Source: Pseudomonadota bacterium (GTDB lineage: Bacteria; Myxococcota_A; UBA9160; SZUA-336). Taken from it: a stretch of DNA of 64,000 bases. Location: positions 100,429 through 164,428 of the forward strand of contig QJZC01000027.1 of the NCBI GenBank assembly GCA_003247575.1. The letters run 5' to 3'. Position 1 is the first letter of the stretch, and every line of letters starts with the position of its first letter. The position numbers were made by a program, and so were the translations under genes. A model generated the notes under the pieces. The model did not search any database. It worked only from the letters and a program-made list of their open reading frames with translations, and was not told the DNA's origin. This document shows positions 37,246-47,177 of this stretch, piece by piece.

Positions 37246-40200
37246 CTACCGGTACGCTTCTACGAGCTGTTCGGCTTGCTTCTCGATGCTCGTCAGGCGC
37301 ATTCGTCTCGCATCCAACTGCAGTTGCTCGAGCAGGCGCGCCGCTTCTGTGCGGCTCTGCGGGTCGGAGGACTGCATCCGGAGGCGAGCGATCTCCAGGC
37401 GCGTACGTGCTTCCTGGGGAAGGTGGCCTAGGCGCCGATTCGCCTCGAGTGCTACTTCGAGATCCTCGAAGGCTCCACGAGTGTCTCGCAACAAGCCTCG
37501 GAGGAGGCCGGCGTAGTAGGCGACCGAGCCGAGAGACAGAGAGGCTTCGTCGATGGCGACGAGGTCGCGATACGCGGCGAGCTGATCGAGCAGATCCTGG
37601 GCGTGCTCGGTCGTGCGAAGCGAGACGATCGTGAGGGCCAGCTCCGCGAGCGTGGCGAGGAGGACGCCATCCTCGGGGAGATCCTGGAACTTGGAACGGG
37701 CCAGACGTGCGAGGTGCGCCTTTGCCGCCGCGGGGTGGGGGCCCTCGGCGATCTCGCGTGCGCAGCGAGCTTGCTCGATGATCGGCCGGTGTGAGATGGG
37801 TCGGAGGTCGGGACTGAGTGAGATGGAGCGCGGGGCAGGATCGCTGTGCAAGCGGTCCACTGCAGAGACGAGCACGCGCATGAAGTGACTGGCGAATCGG
37901 ATCTTCAGCTCTTGTCCGCGCGTGTAGAGCTCGGGGATGCCTTGTTCGAGGCGCTCCACGTCGGCCTCGTAGAAGCACGCTTGCAGGTCCAGCCGATCAT
38001 GTGTCCAGATGAGCGCGTCCAGATGGAGCTCGCGGGCGACGCTTCCGAGCTGGCGGAGGTCGCGTGCGGCGACGTCGGTCTCGCCGAGGCGCAAGAAGGT
38101 GTGAACCGACAATAGATGCGCCTTGACGGCCTGTACCGAGACTGGAGTCGGTTGGACTTCGGCCAGCAGTTCCAGGGTCGTCTCTCTTGCGCGCTGCGAG
38201 TCGCGCGGGGCCGAGCAGGCGAGCTGCTTTGCGATCAGCGCGTCGAAGCGGCTGACCTTGCTGTTCGGTTTGGTCAGCGAAGCCGCTTCTTCGCTCAGCG
38301 AGAGCCGCAGGTCGCGATCTTGAGAGTAGGGCGGAATCCACGAGAGCCGGCTCAGGACGCGCGAACGCCGAGAGTGTTCGTCCTTTGGCAGGGTGTCTCG
38401 CGCGAGCTCGAGCGCGCGGCGTGCGAGCGGGTCGGGCTCGGTCATGTGCGCGATCGCGACCGGGCGCAGGATGTACCCGGCCCGAGCCAAGTGCACTCCG
38501 AGCTGGTAGCGGCTTCCCAGCTCGACCAGAACGCCCGCCAGCTCTCGCGCAGCTGCGGCATTGCCCGCGGCATGCTCGCTCGCCGCCGCGAGGCCCAACA
38601 GCTCGCATCGGCGACCCGGATCCAAGGTATCCAGGTAGTCCTGCGCTTCGAGTGCCCAGCGCGAGTAGCGCGCTGCATCACTGAAGGCGCCCATCCGGAG
38701 CATCGCCCCGGTCGCCTCGACGGCATATCGTAGTGCCTTGCGCGCGTTCGCCGTTGGAAGGGCCCGCAGGTAGTGATAGGCGAGGCTGCAGAGCTCCGCT
38801 GTGTCGGCTACGTGTCCTTCGAGGGATTCCGCGACTCGCAGATGGAGCTGTGCGGCTCGCTCCGTATCGAGCGAGCGATACAGAGCGTCGCGGAAGATTC
38901 CGTGCGCGAAGCGATACGTACGGGTCGAGGGGTCCAGCCGCAACAGCCCGGCGTTGACGCCACGATCGAGCGCCGCGAGGAGCTCGCTCCCCGCGAGTGG
39001 AGCGCAACGCTCCAGCGCGGGCATGCGGAACTCCTTGCCTACCACTGCGGCCGCCTCGAGCACGGCTGCCAGCTCGGCATCCATGTCCTGCAGGTGACGA
39101 TCGACGAGCTCGTGCACGGCTGCGGGAAGCGGAAGCTCGCCGACAAGCTCTTCCGAAAGATGCTCGCGTTCGTACGTGGTGATCAGGTGACGCAGCAGCT
39201 CCCGCATGAACACCGGGCTGCCTTCCGTCTTGTCGAAGATGCGCTCGGTGAGGAGCGCTGGATCCTCGAGCTCGGTGACGCGCGAGATGTACTCGCTGAC
39301 CTCGGCCTTGCTGAGTGGAGGAAGCAGGATCCGATGCATCGTGTCGGGGACTCGATCGAGCAGCAGCCGGCGCGCGGTCTTCGCATCGCTCTTGAGCGCG
39401 ACCATGACGAAGAGGGGAACTCGATAGACGGCGGTCCCGAGTAGGTTCAGGATATGAAAGGAATCGAGGTTCTCCGGCGACAGATCATCGATCCACAAGA
39501 CGTGAAAGCTGTGCGGAACGACGCAGCATGCGTCGAGTAGGAAGCTGCTCAGCTGATCGAAGAGTCGGAACTTGGCGGTTGCGGCGAGCTTGTCGGGTGG
39601 ACCGATCTCTGTTGCCCCGGGGCGTTGGGGCGCGAGGGCCGCCGCGAGCTGGTGTCCTCGCTCGAGGAGTTCGGGGTGATCGGAGAGCTCGGCGAGGCAG
39701 CTGCGCAGGATCTGAATCCAGGGCCAAGCAGCGGGAGCTCCGGAGATGTCGGAGCCTTGCGCCTTCCATAGCCTTGCGCCGTGCCGCTCGGCTTCGCGCC
39801 AGACGCGTTCGGCGGTGCGAGTCTTGCCAATTCCCGCTTCTCCCATCAGCAGGAACATGGCCCCTTCACTGCGGCTCGCCTGGCGTAGGCCCTGTAGAAG
39901 AGGGCGGAGCACTTCGGTGCGACCGACGAATGGATCGACGGCCTCCGGATCGGCGAGGGGCGCATGCGTGCCCGTCGGCTGGGTAGCGCTAGAGGCAGGC
40001 TCGTGTGGTTCTTCTTGCTCGGTTACCTGAGCGCGAAAGCGATAGCCGCGGCCATAGATGGTCTCGAGGGGCGACGATTTCTCCGACTGCCGCAAGCTTC
40101 GTCGGAGCAGTGAGACCGCTCGGTGCACGGCGGACTCGACGACGGTCTCGTTGCGCCAGACTTCCTGGAGGAGCTCGTCCTTCCACACCACCCGATCGCG

Positions 40201-40320
40201 ATGCGCGACCAGATATGCGAGCACATCGAACACCTTGCGCTGGATGGGGACCAACGTGTCACCTTCGCGCAGCTCTAGAGTTCTGGTGTCGAGCAGAAAT
40301 GTGTCGAATCGATAGATCAC
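37246..40320 (-). CDS. Winged-helix transcriptional regulator fused to AAA/STAND ATPase and TPR-like region
   Basis: N-terminal OmpR-type wHTH (FDTFLLDTRTLELREGDTLVPIQRKVFDVLAYLV...IYGRGYRFRA); Walker A LMGEAGIGKTRTAERV; long helical C-terminus. Confidence 0.9.
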   Translation of the reverse strand: MIYRFDTFLLDTRTLELREGDTLVPIQRKVFDVLAYLVAHRDRVVWKDELLQEVWRNETVVESAVHRAVSLLRRSLRQSEKSSPLETIYGRGYRFRAQVTEQEEPHEPASSATQPTGTHAPLADPEAVDPFVGRTEVLRPLLQGLRQASRSEGAMFLLMGEAGIGKTRTAERVWREAERHGARLWKAQGSDISGAPAAWPWIQILRSCLAELSDHPELLERGHQLAAALAPQRPGATEIGPPDKLAATAKFRLFDQLSSFLLDACCVVPHSFHVLWIDDLSPENLDSFHILNLLGTAVYRVPLFVMVALKSDAKTARRLLLDRVPDTMHRILLPPLSKAEVSEYISRVTELEDPALLTERIFDKTEGSPVFMRELLRHLITTYEREHLSEELVGELPLPAAVHELVDRHLQDMDAELAAVLEAAAVVGKEFRMPALERCAPLAGSELLAALDRGVNAGLLRLDPSTRTYRFAHGIFRDALYRSLDTERAAQLHLRVAESLEGHVADTAELCSLAYHYLRALPTANARKALRYAVEATGAMLRMGAFSDAARYSRWALEAQDYLDTLDPGRRCELLGLAAASEHAAGNAAAARELAGVLVELGSRYQLGVHLARAGYILRPVAIAHMTEPDPLARRALELARDTLPKDEHSRRSRVLSRLSWIPPYSQDRDLRLSLSEEAASLTKPNSKVSRFDALIAKQLACSAPRDSQRARETTLELLAEVQPTPVSVQAVKAHLLSVHTFLRLGETDVAARDLRQLGSVARELHLDALIWTHDRLDLQACFYEADVERLEQGIPELYTRGQELKIRFASHFMRVLVSAVDRLHSDPAPRSISLSPDLRPISHRPIIEQARCAREIAEGPHPAAAKAHLARLARSKFQDLPEDGVLLATLAELALTIVSLRTTEHAQDLLDQLAAYRDLVAIDEASLSLGSVAYYAGLLRGLLRDTRGAFEDLEVALEANRRLGHLPQEARTRLEIARLRMQSSDPQSRTEAARLLEQLQLDARRMRLTSIEKQAEQLVEAYR

Positions 40321-40596
40321 TCGGGTACCCAGGTGCGGCGGCCGAACTCAGGGATCCTGAACCGGAGCAGCTCGCAGATGTCGAACCGGTACAGCTCGGG
40401 GCGCCAGTATACGCGAGGGCCAATTGGCAGGGAAAGCTTCGCTCTTCTCCTTCATGGACGAGCCGTGGCCTGTGCGGCCGCACCTCGAATCCCGAGCCCG
40501 TGGCGCCGAGGTGGTGCAGTGCGGCGGCGGTCAGTCTGAGCGAAGGATTGCGAAAGGATTTGAATGAGTTGCGACGTCGGCTAGTTTCCGGGCGAC

Positions 40597-41415
40597 ATGC
40601 CTCTGTCTACGTGGGGCGAGCGAGAGCGAGTTCGAGTGACTTCAACCGAGACCGACGACGGCGGCAGGTCTGGCGACCGATCGGTGCCGCCGAGGCGGCG
40701 CATCTTCGTCGGTGACGTTCAGGGCTGTGCGACGGAGCTTTCGGAGCTGCTGGGTCTGCTGCACCTCGATCCTTCTCGGGACGAGCTCTGGTTCGCCGGC
40801 GATCTGGTGAATCGGGGCCCCCGGTCGCTCGATGCGCTGCGGATGGCGCGTCGAGAGGGAACGGGCACGGTCCTCGGCAACCACGATTTGCACCTGCTCG
40901 CGGTCGCCAGTGGCGCCCGTAGCGCCAGGCCTGGGGATACGCTGGACGAGATTCTCGCAGCCCCCGATCGCCAGGACCTACTGATGTGGCTGCGCCGCCA
41001 GCCACTCTTGGTCTCGTGGCCCGATCTCTGGCTGGTCCACGCCGGTCTGAGCCCACGCTGGCCCGATCCCGTGTTCGTGGCGCGACGCCTCGAGCGAGAG
41101 ATCCAGAACGGCGAGATTCCCTTTGGCGACGCGGACCTACAGTTCCTTACCACGGTGCGCAGCTGCAACTCGGCCGGTGAGCGGCCGAGCTCGGACCGCA
41201 ACACCCCCGCGGGCTACCAGCCCTGGGACGAGCACTACCGCGGATCGCGCCGGGTCGTGTTCGGCCACTGGGCAGCGCGCGGCCTCGTACGCACGCCGCG
41301 CGTGCGGGGGATCGACACCGGCTGCGTCTGGGGAGGCCGCTTGAGTGCGTGGATCGCCGAAGAGGATCGCATCGTCTCCGTCCGCGCGAAGAAGACCTAC
41401 CGCACTTTGAGCTGA
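40597..41415 (+). CDS. apaH: Symmetrical bis(5'-nucleosyl)-tetraphosphatase
   Basis: FVGDVQGCATELSELL; FAGDLVNRGPRSLDALR; VLGNHDLHLLAVASG; VHAGLSP; VFGHWAARG. Confidence 0.93.
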   Translation: MPLSTWGERERVRVTSTETDDGGRSGDRSVPPRRRIFVGDVQGCATELSELLGLLHLDPSRDELWFAGDLVNRGPRSLDALRMARREGTGTVLGNHDLHLLAVASGARSARPGDTLDEILAAPDRQDLLMWLRRQPLLVSWPDLWLVHAGLSPRWPDPVFVARRLEREIQNGEIPFGDADLQFLTTVRSCNSAGERPSSDRNTPAGYQPWDEHYRGSRRVVFGHWAARGLVRTPRVRGIDTGCVWGGRLSAWIAEEDRIVSVRAKKTYRTLS

Positions 41416-41417
41416 CG

Positions 41418-41437
41418 GGCGCGCCAGGCGGCGCGCC
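41418..41437. terminator. GC-only hairpin between convergent apaH and DUF1302 genes
   Basis: GGCGCGCC AGGC GGCGCGCC. Confidence 0.5.
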
Positions 41438-41450
41438 TGCATGACGCCGT

Positions 41451-43787
41451 CTAGAACTGGTAGGTCACCTTGAAGAAGATCGTGTCGCGATCTTCTTCGA
41501 GGTGGTCACCGAAGCTCGATGCACTGTAGAGCGGGCCCTCTGCGGTTCGCGCGAATCCCTGGTTGATGCTCTGGAAGTTTCCAGACTGGAAGTTCGCCGG
41601 GTCGCTGATGCAGGCGATCGTGAGATCACCCCCGCAGGTGTTGCGGAAGGTGGTCTTCTGCGGCTTGGACCAGACCAGCTGTGCACCCATCTCGACGAAC
41701 ACGGATTCGTTCAGGATCCACTTGAGCGAGGGGCCCCAGGCGATCGCCTGCGCGTTCCAATCCCAGGCGACGAAGTTGGTCAGAATAAGTGAGTCGTTGC
41801 GCCAGTAGTTCTGCATCAGGAACGTGCTGATGACCTGGGTTTCGTCCGGGATCATGCGGCGCCCCTGGCCCTGATCCTCGTAGTCGAGAATGTGCTCGAC
41901 GAAGAGCTGCGCAGCTACGAGCGATGTACGCGATCGGTTGATCCAGGGGATGAATGGGCTCCAGTCGAGGCCGATCGCCGCGGAGACCACGTTGCTGTTG
42001 TCGACCAGGTCTACTTCGGCGCTGCTGATGATCGCGCGATCGAAGTCGAACGCCATCTCGAGATTGACGATCGCATCCGCGCCCGGGATCTGATAGTCGA
42101 GCGAGCCGCCGAGCGTGAGCGTTCGAGGATGCTCGAGCACGAGCTGTCCGCCCGAGAAGGGCAGTGAGAGCAGCTGCAGCTGACTCGCGCTGATGCAGTC
42201 TGCGTGGGCCTGCACGCTCGTGGCAGTGGCGGCGTTGCAGAGCGCACCCCCCGGACCGAAGAGCGCTAGGTGGAGGGTACGTAGCTCCGTTGCCACCGTG
42301 TTGATGGAGGTCACGCTGTAGGGATCGAAGCCCCCGATGAACGTCGGCGCAAAGGCCCCCAGAGCCGCGAGTGGGCCACCTGTGTCGAACTGGGAAGCGA
42401 CGCCCAATCCCTGCAGGAACAGGATGGCTCCCGGGTTCGGGTTCGTGAACGAGTATCCGTTCTTGAGCTTCGTGACCGGGGTGTCCTGGAAGCCCCAGAA
42501 GCCGGAGAACGACCACGAGATCGCAGGATCGGCGAAGCGTCCTTCGAGCCGGAAGCCGGGCTCAGTGTTGCGAATCTGCCAGTCGCGCTCCTCGAACTCC
42601 GCCAGCGCCAGTCCGAAGAGTCCGTGGGCGGCCGCGTTCGTGCGCGCTGCACACGTGGCCAAGAAGGCTCGTGGCTCACCGCACTGGCCGAGCTGGGTGG
42701 GCAAGAAGCGGTCGACCACCCAGACCAGCTCGAGGGACAGATCCTGGAGCGGGCCGACGTCGCCAAAGCTGTGCACGACGTCTACGGACCACTGCGGGAT
42801 GCGGCGTTCCTCGAGCGGAGTGAAGATGTTCGCATCGCTGATCTCGAGCGGATTGATGATGTCCTGCATGCGGAAGGCGTCCGTCTTTCCCCAGACGATC
42901 TGCTGCTTTCCGAGCCGTACGAACGTGTCTCCCTTCTCCACGTCTACGTAGAGCTCGCGCAGGAAGCACCACGGGTTCGCGTTGTCGAAGCAGTTCGTGC
43001 GTAGCTGCCCCTCGGTGCGGTTGATGCCGAACGACGAGTGATCCAGCGAGCCGCGGTCCCCGAGTGCGCGAGCGCCATTCGCGATCTGCAGTGGCGAGCG
43101 CAGGGGTGTTCCGGCTGGCTGGCTCGCCATGCCGAACGAGCCGAGCAGCGACGTCTGCGCGCGTGCTGGGCCCTGGAACAGACCGCTCAGGGTCGGGGCT
43201 CCTCCGAGCTTGACCTGATTCGAGCCGCGCGGACCCGCCGGCGCGACGGTCTGCCCGTAGAAGACCACGTCGTCGATGACGATCCCGGGATTGTTCTTTC
43301 CAGTGAACAGGAAGGCTATGTCCTGGTTGATGTAGCGGAACGCGCCGTCGATGCCGTCGCCCGCACCGGCCACTGCGTCTCCGTGGAGGAACCCGCTCGG
43401 ATTACGCGCGAATCCGGCCTGTGCGAGCTGCGTTCCGAAGGCGCCCGACTGTGCGCGCTTTCCGTAGACCGTCGGATACAGGTCGTAGACCACGTCGTAG
43501 GACGGTTGCAGCACCATCCCACCCGAGATCGTCCAGTCGTCCTTCTCGTAGAGGTCCATGGTCGCTTCGAGGTTGAAGCGCTGCTGCCATGCACCGAGCT
43601 GTGTCGCTCCGGCGAGGTCGAGCTGGGGTGAGATGAAGCGCGCAGTCGAGTCGAAGAAGCCATGCAGCTCGATTCGTTCTGCCCAGCCATCGGCACTGGA
43701 TTCGCTTGCGGGACCCAGTCCCACCAGCATCCCGAGGGCGATGGAACCGCCGATTATGCATCGCTCTCGAACACGGCGATCGAGCAT
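41451..43787 (-). CDS. DUF1302 family outer-membrane-type protein
   Basis: Signal peptide; ELHGFFDSTARF; VRLGKQQIVWGKTDAFRMQDIINPLEISD; terminal FFKVTYQF beta signal. Confidence 0.85.
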   Translation of the reverse strand: MLDRRVRERCIIGGSIALGMLVGLGPASESSADGWAERIELHGFFDSTARFISPQLDLAGATQLGAWQQRFNLEATMDLYEKDDWTISGGMVLQPSYDVVYDLYPTVYGKRAQSGAFGTQLAQAGFARNPSGFLHGDAVAGAGDGIDGAFRYINQDIAFLFTGKNNPGIVIDDVVFYGQTVAPAGPRGSNQVKLGGAPTLSGLFQGPARAQTSLLGSFGMASQPAGTPLRSPLQIANGARALGDRGSLDHSSFGINRTEGQLRTNCFDNANPWCFLRELYVDVEKGDTFVRLGKQQIVWGKTDAFRMQDIINPLEISDANIFTPLEERRIPQWSVDVVHSFGDVGPLQDLSLELVWVVDRFLPTQLGQCGEPRAFLATCAARTNAAAHGLFGLALAEFEERDWQIRNTEPGFRLEGRFADPAISWSFSGFWGFQDTPVTKLKNGYSFTNPNPGAILFLQGLGVASQFDTGGPLAALGAFAPTFIGGFDPYSVTSINTVATELRTLHLALFGPGGALCNAATATSVQAHADCISASQLQLLSLPFSGGQLVLEHPRTLTLGGSLDYQIPGADAIVNLEMAFDFDRAIISSAEVDLVDNSNVVSAAIGLDWSPFIPWINRSRTSLVAAQLFVEHILDYEDQGQGRRMIPDETQVISTFLMQNYWRNDSLILTNFVAWDWNAQAIAWGPSLKWILNESVFVEMGAQLVWSKPQKTTFRNTCGGDLTIACISDPANFQSGNFQSINQGFARTAEGPLYSASSFGDHLEEDRDTIFFKVTYQF

Positions 43788-44000
43788 GGTTTCCTCCTTC
43801 GATGACTCCGTGCGCGCGGAGCTTGCGCATCCGCCTCGGCTTTTCAGCGGCCGGAGCGCCGAGAAAGATGAGCCCTTTGTGCAGGTCGGACGCCGACGTG
43901 GAGCGAGCTTTCTGCGCCCGAGTGACCGCGCGGTGATGCGGCTGTCCATTCGTGACAGTGGCTTGGGAATCGGGCCCGCCAACCCGATAGGGGTATTGCG

Positions 44001-46193
44001 ATGCGAGACACCCTGTTCAAGAGAATCTGTCGATGGCTTCCCCTGGAGCTGCGCAGAGCCGGCTACGAGGACCTGCGTCGCGCGCGGCTGACTCTGTGCG
44101 TCGCGATTCTGCACGTGCTGGCCTCTCTCGGTTGGGCTCTGATCGAAGGACTCGCGGGCCACGGCGACGTGCTTCCGTGGACGTTTCTCTCTGCAACGCT
44201 CGCCTGTGGGGTGATCCTGCTGGTTCGGAGTCCGGGCCGCGTCAACCAGGCCGCCCGAGCTCAGCTCGCGCTGGTCATGCTCGCGCTGTGTAGCTCCTTC
44301 TTCTGCGGCGTCGGCTTCGCGGGCGGTGAGAGCTACATCTTGATGGGTACGATTCCGATCCTGGCGACCTCGCTGCTAGGTTGCCGCGAAGGGGTGTCCT
44401 GGACCGTCGCTTCGGCCGCACTGATGACGGTGATGCTGCTCCTCGATCCGAGTCGAGAAGCCGTCGGCGCGACCTTCGCCCTGTCGCATGCTGCGGCGGT
44501 GACCGAGCTTCCAGCGGTCCCGGGAACGACTTCTCTGCGGCGCGTCGCGGATGTGCGCTTCGTCTGGGCGGCGTCGATCGGGCTCGGCTCGATGGTGCTG
44601 CTCTTGTCTCTGCTCCTCGAGACCTTGCGGAGCAACGCGGTCGAGGAGCTATCGGACGCGAACGCCGAGCTGGTCGCTGCGCAGAAGGCGGCCCTCGCGG
44701 CCAATGAGGCCAAGGTGCGCTTCCTGTCGAACATGAGCCATGAGATCCGCACGCCAATGAACAGCGTGATCAGCACCACGGACCTATTGGCGCGCAGCGA
44801 GCTACCCACCGAGGTACAGGATCTCGCGTCGACTGCTTGTCAGGGGGCGCTCAGCCTACTGAGTCTCTTCCATCAGCTGCTGAGCTCTACGCTCGAGGCA
44901 GGCGAGCAGGAGGCCGAACGTGTCCCCTGTGACCTGCCCGAGATCGTCTACGGGGTCGCGCGCTCCTTCAACTTACGCGCGAGTGAGACCCCGTGGGTGA
45001 TGATCGTCGACTATGCTGCGAATGCTCCGAAGTGCTTCCTCGGGGATCCGCTGCGAATCCGGCAGGTACTGCTCAACCTGGTCGGGAACGCGGCCAAGTT
45101 CACCGAGCACGGCTTCGTGCGGATTCGCGCGCGAAATGCAGAGGCTCCGGGGCGAGTTCGGATCGAGGTGGAGGACACCGGCATCGGTGTCGCGCAGGAC
45201 ATGCACGAGCGCATCTTCCAGCGCTTCACGCAGGGGGATAGCTCGACGACGCGGCGCTACGGTGGAGCAGGACTCGGGCTCGCAATCTCGCGTGATCTGG
45301 TGCGGAGCATGGGTGGCGAGATCGGGGTCGTGAGCGCGCTCGGCGAGGGGGCGACGTTCTGGTTCGAGCTTCCCTGCGATGGCAGCCTGGGTCCGATCCA
45401 CACGCACATCCCGCGGGAGTCTGCGCACGTGCTGATCGTCGAGCCCCATACCGCGGTGCGGGAGGCCCTCGAGGCGCAGCTCCAGGGCGCCGGTGTTGGA
45501 TTTCGCAGCTTCGCCGATCCTCGGCAGGCGCTCGAGGTATCGGGTACTCCACCCCAGAATGGTGCGGAGGCTCCGATCGCAGTGTTGGTGGCGCACGATC
45601 CACCACGCATGAATGCCATCGAGTGGTTGGAGGAGCGCCGTTCGCGCGAGCTTCCCGCCATCGTCTTGAGTCCGCACGCGTGCCCACTGGACGAGCAAGG
45701 GCGTCGCCGCCTCGGCGTAGAGAGCTGGCTCTTGGCTCCTGCACCGGCTGAGCTCGTGACCCAGGCGATTCGTCGGCCCGCGGCGGCACGCCCCGCGCGC
45801 TCCGAGCACGACGACATCGTGCTGGACGGCGTGCGCGTGCTCTTGGTCGAGGACTTCGTGCCCAACCAGAAGGTTGCCCGACACATCTTGAGCCGGCTCG
45901 GATGCATCGTGGACATCGCGGCCAACGGCTGCGAAGCCCTCGAGTACCTAGAGAAGCACGACTACGATGCGGTGCTCATGGATTGTCAGATGCCCGAAAT
46001 GGACGGCTATGAAGCCACGCGGCGCTTCCGCGCGAGCGAGGAGCAACGCGGCGGCCATCTCCCGATCATCGCGGTGACGGCCAACGCGCTGCCTGGCGAT
46101 CGAGAGCAGTGTCTGGACGCTGGCATGGACGACTACGTCGCCAAGCCGATCAAGCTCGACACCTTGCGCGCCGCTCTCCTGCGCTTTCTGTAG
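44001..46193 (+). CDS. Membrane hybrid histidine kinase with pseudo-receiver and receiver domains
   Basis: FLSNMSHEIRTPMNSVISTTDLL; DTGIGVAQDM; GGAGLGLAISRDLV; VRVLLVEDFVPNQKVA...DAVLMDCQMPEMDGYEATRRFR. Confidence 0.92.
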   Translation: MRDTLFKRICRWLPLELRRAGYEDLRRARLTLCVAILHVLASLGWALIEGLAGHGDVLPWTFLSATLACGVILLVRSPGRVNQAARAQLALVMLALCSSFFCGVGFAGGESYILMGTIPILATSLLGCREGVSWTVASAALMTVMLLLDPSREAVGATFALSHAAAVTELPAVPGTTSLRRVADVRFVWAASIGLGSMVLLLSLLLETLRSNAVEELSDANAELVAAQKAALAANEAKVRFLSNMSHEIRTPMNSVISTTDLLARSELPTEVQDLASTACQGALSLLSLFHQLLSSTLEAGEQEAERVPCDLPEIVYGVARSFNLRASETPWVMIVDYAANAPKCFLGDPLRIRQVLLNLVGNAAKFTEHGFVRIRARNAEAPGRVRIEVEDTGIGVAQDMHERIFQRFTQGDSSTTRRYGGAGLGLAISRDLVRSMGGEIGVVSALGEGATFWFELPCDGSLGPIHTHIPRESAHVLIVEPHTAVREALEAQLQGAGVGFRSFADPRQALEVSGTPPQNGAEAPIAVLVAHDPPRMNAIEWLEERRSRELPAIVLSPHACPLDEQGRRRLGVESWLLAPAPAELVTQAIRRPAAARPARSEHDDIVLDGVRVLLVEDFVPNQKVARHILSRLGCIVDIAANGCEALEYLEKHDYDAVLMDCQMPEMDGYEATRRFRASEEQRGGHLPIIAVTANALPGDREQCLDAGMDDYVAKPIKLDTLRAALLRFL

Positions 46194-46294
46194 TCGTCCG
46201 CGCAGGCGACGGATTGCGATCCCGCGCCGGGCTGCGGAATACTGCAGCGGGTGGTGCTTCTGGGCACCCGCACTCACTGCGTGTAGGAGCAGTC

Positions 46295-47074
46295 ATGTTG
46301 GTAGCGATTCCGGACCTGGCGACAGCCGAACGTGTTCTGTGTATCCAGCCGCACTATGACGACAACGATATCGGCGCGGGCGGATCGCTTGCGGCGCTTG
46401 CGGAGCGCGGCGCAGAGATCGTCTATGTCACGGTGACCGACGACCAGTTGGGTGTGCGGGAGGAGCTGTCCGAGGGCGAGGCCCGAGAGGTGCTCAAGCG
46501 CGAGCAGCTGGCTGCAGGGGAGCAGGTGGGTGTATCCGACCAGCGATGGCTCGAGTTCCCCGACGGGGGCGAGTACGACTACTTCGAGCTTCGGCGCGCG
46601 CTGGTTGCCGAGGTGCGCCGCTTTCGACCCGATTTCATCTTCACGTGCGATCCGTGGGCCGCGTACGAGGCGCACTCGGATCACACTCGGGTCGGACGCG
46701 CAGCGGCGGAAGCAGCGATCTTCCAGCGCCTTCCCCGCTTTCGTAGCGGTGTCGAGGTCGACCGCGACTACACACCGCACGACGTTCGTGGGATCGCGTT
46801 CTACTTCAGTACGGCACCCAATGTGGTCGTTCCGATCGACGCGGTGCGCGACCGCAAGCACAAAGCCTTGGACGCCTACCAGGCGCAGTTCTCACCGGTC
46901 GAGCTTCAGCTCCTGCACGGTGCGCTCGAGCTGAAGGAGCGAAGTTGGGCTGCGGGGCAGAGCTTCGACTACGCAGAGGCGCTCAAGGTACTCAGTCCCG
47001 TGCATCTGCACGTGAGTCCCGACGCGGAGGAAGTCGTGCGAAACCAGGACCGGGTGGTGGTCGCCTGGACCTGA
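46295..47074 (+). CDS. PIG-L family deacetylase
   Basis: VLCIQPHYDDNDIGAGGSLAALAERGAEIVYVTVTDD; AHSDHTRVGRAAAEA. Confidence 0.85.
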   Translation: MLVAIPDLATAERVLCIQPHYDDNDIGAGGSLAALAERGAEIVYVTVTDDQLGVREELSEGEAREVLKREQLAAGEQVGVSDQRWLEFPDGGEYDYFELRRALVAEVRRFRPDFIFTCDPWAAYEAHSDHTRVGRAAAEAAIFQRLPRFRSGVEVDRDYTPHDVRGIAFYFSTAPNVVVPIDAVRDRKHKALDAYQAQFSPVELQLLHGALELKERSWAAGQSFDYAEALKVLSPVHLHVSPDAEEVVRNQDRVVVAWT

Positions 47075-47177
47075 GCTGCGCGCGACGGGTTCGTCCCCGA
47101 TCTGCGCGGTTAGACCTGCTTTCGGCTCGATCCGTTTCCGTTTCCGGTCGATCTGTCTCGATGCAGCTCGACTCGGT

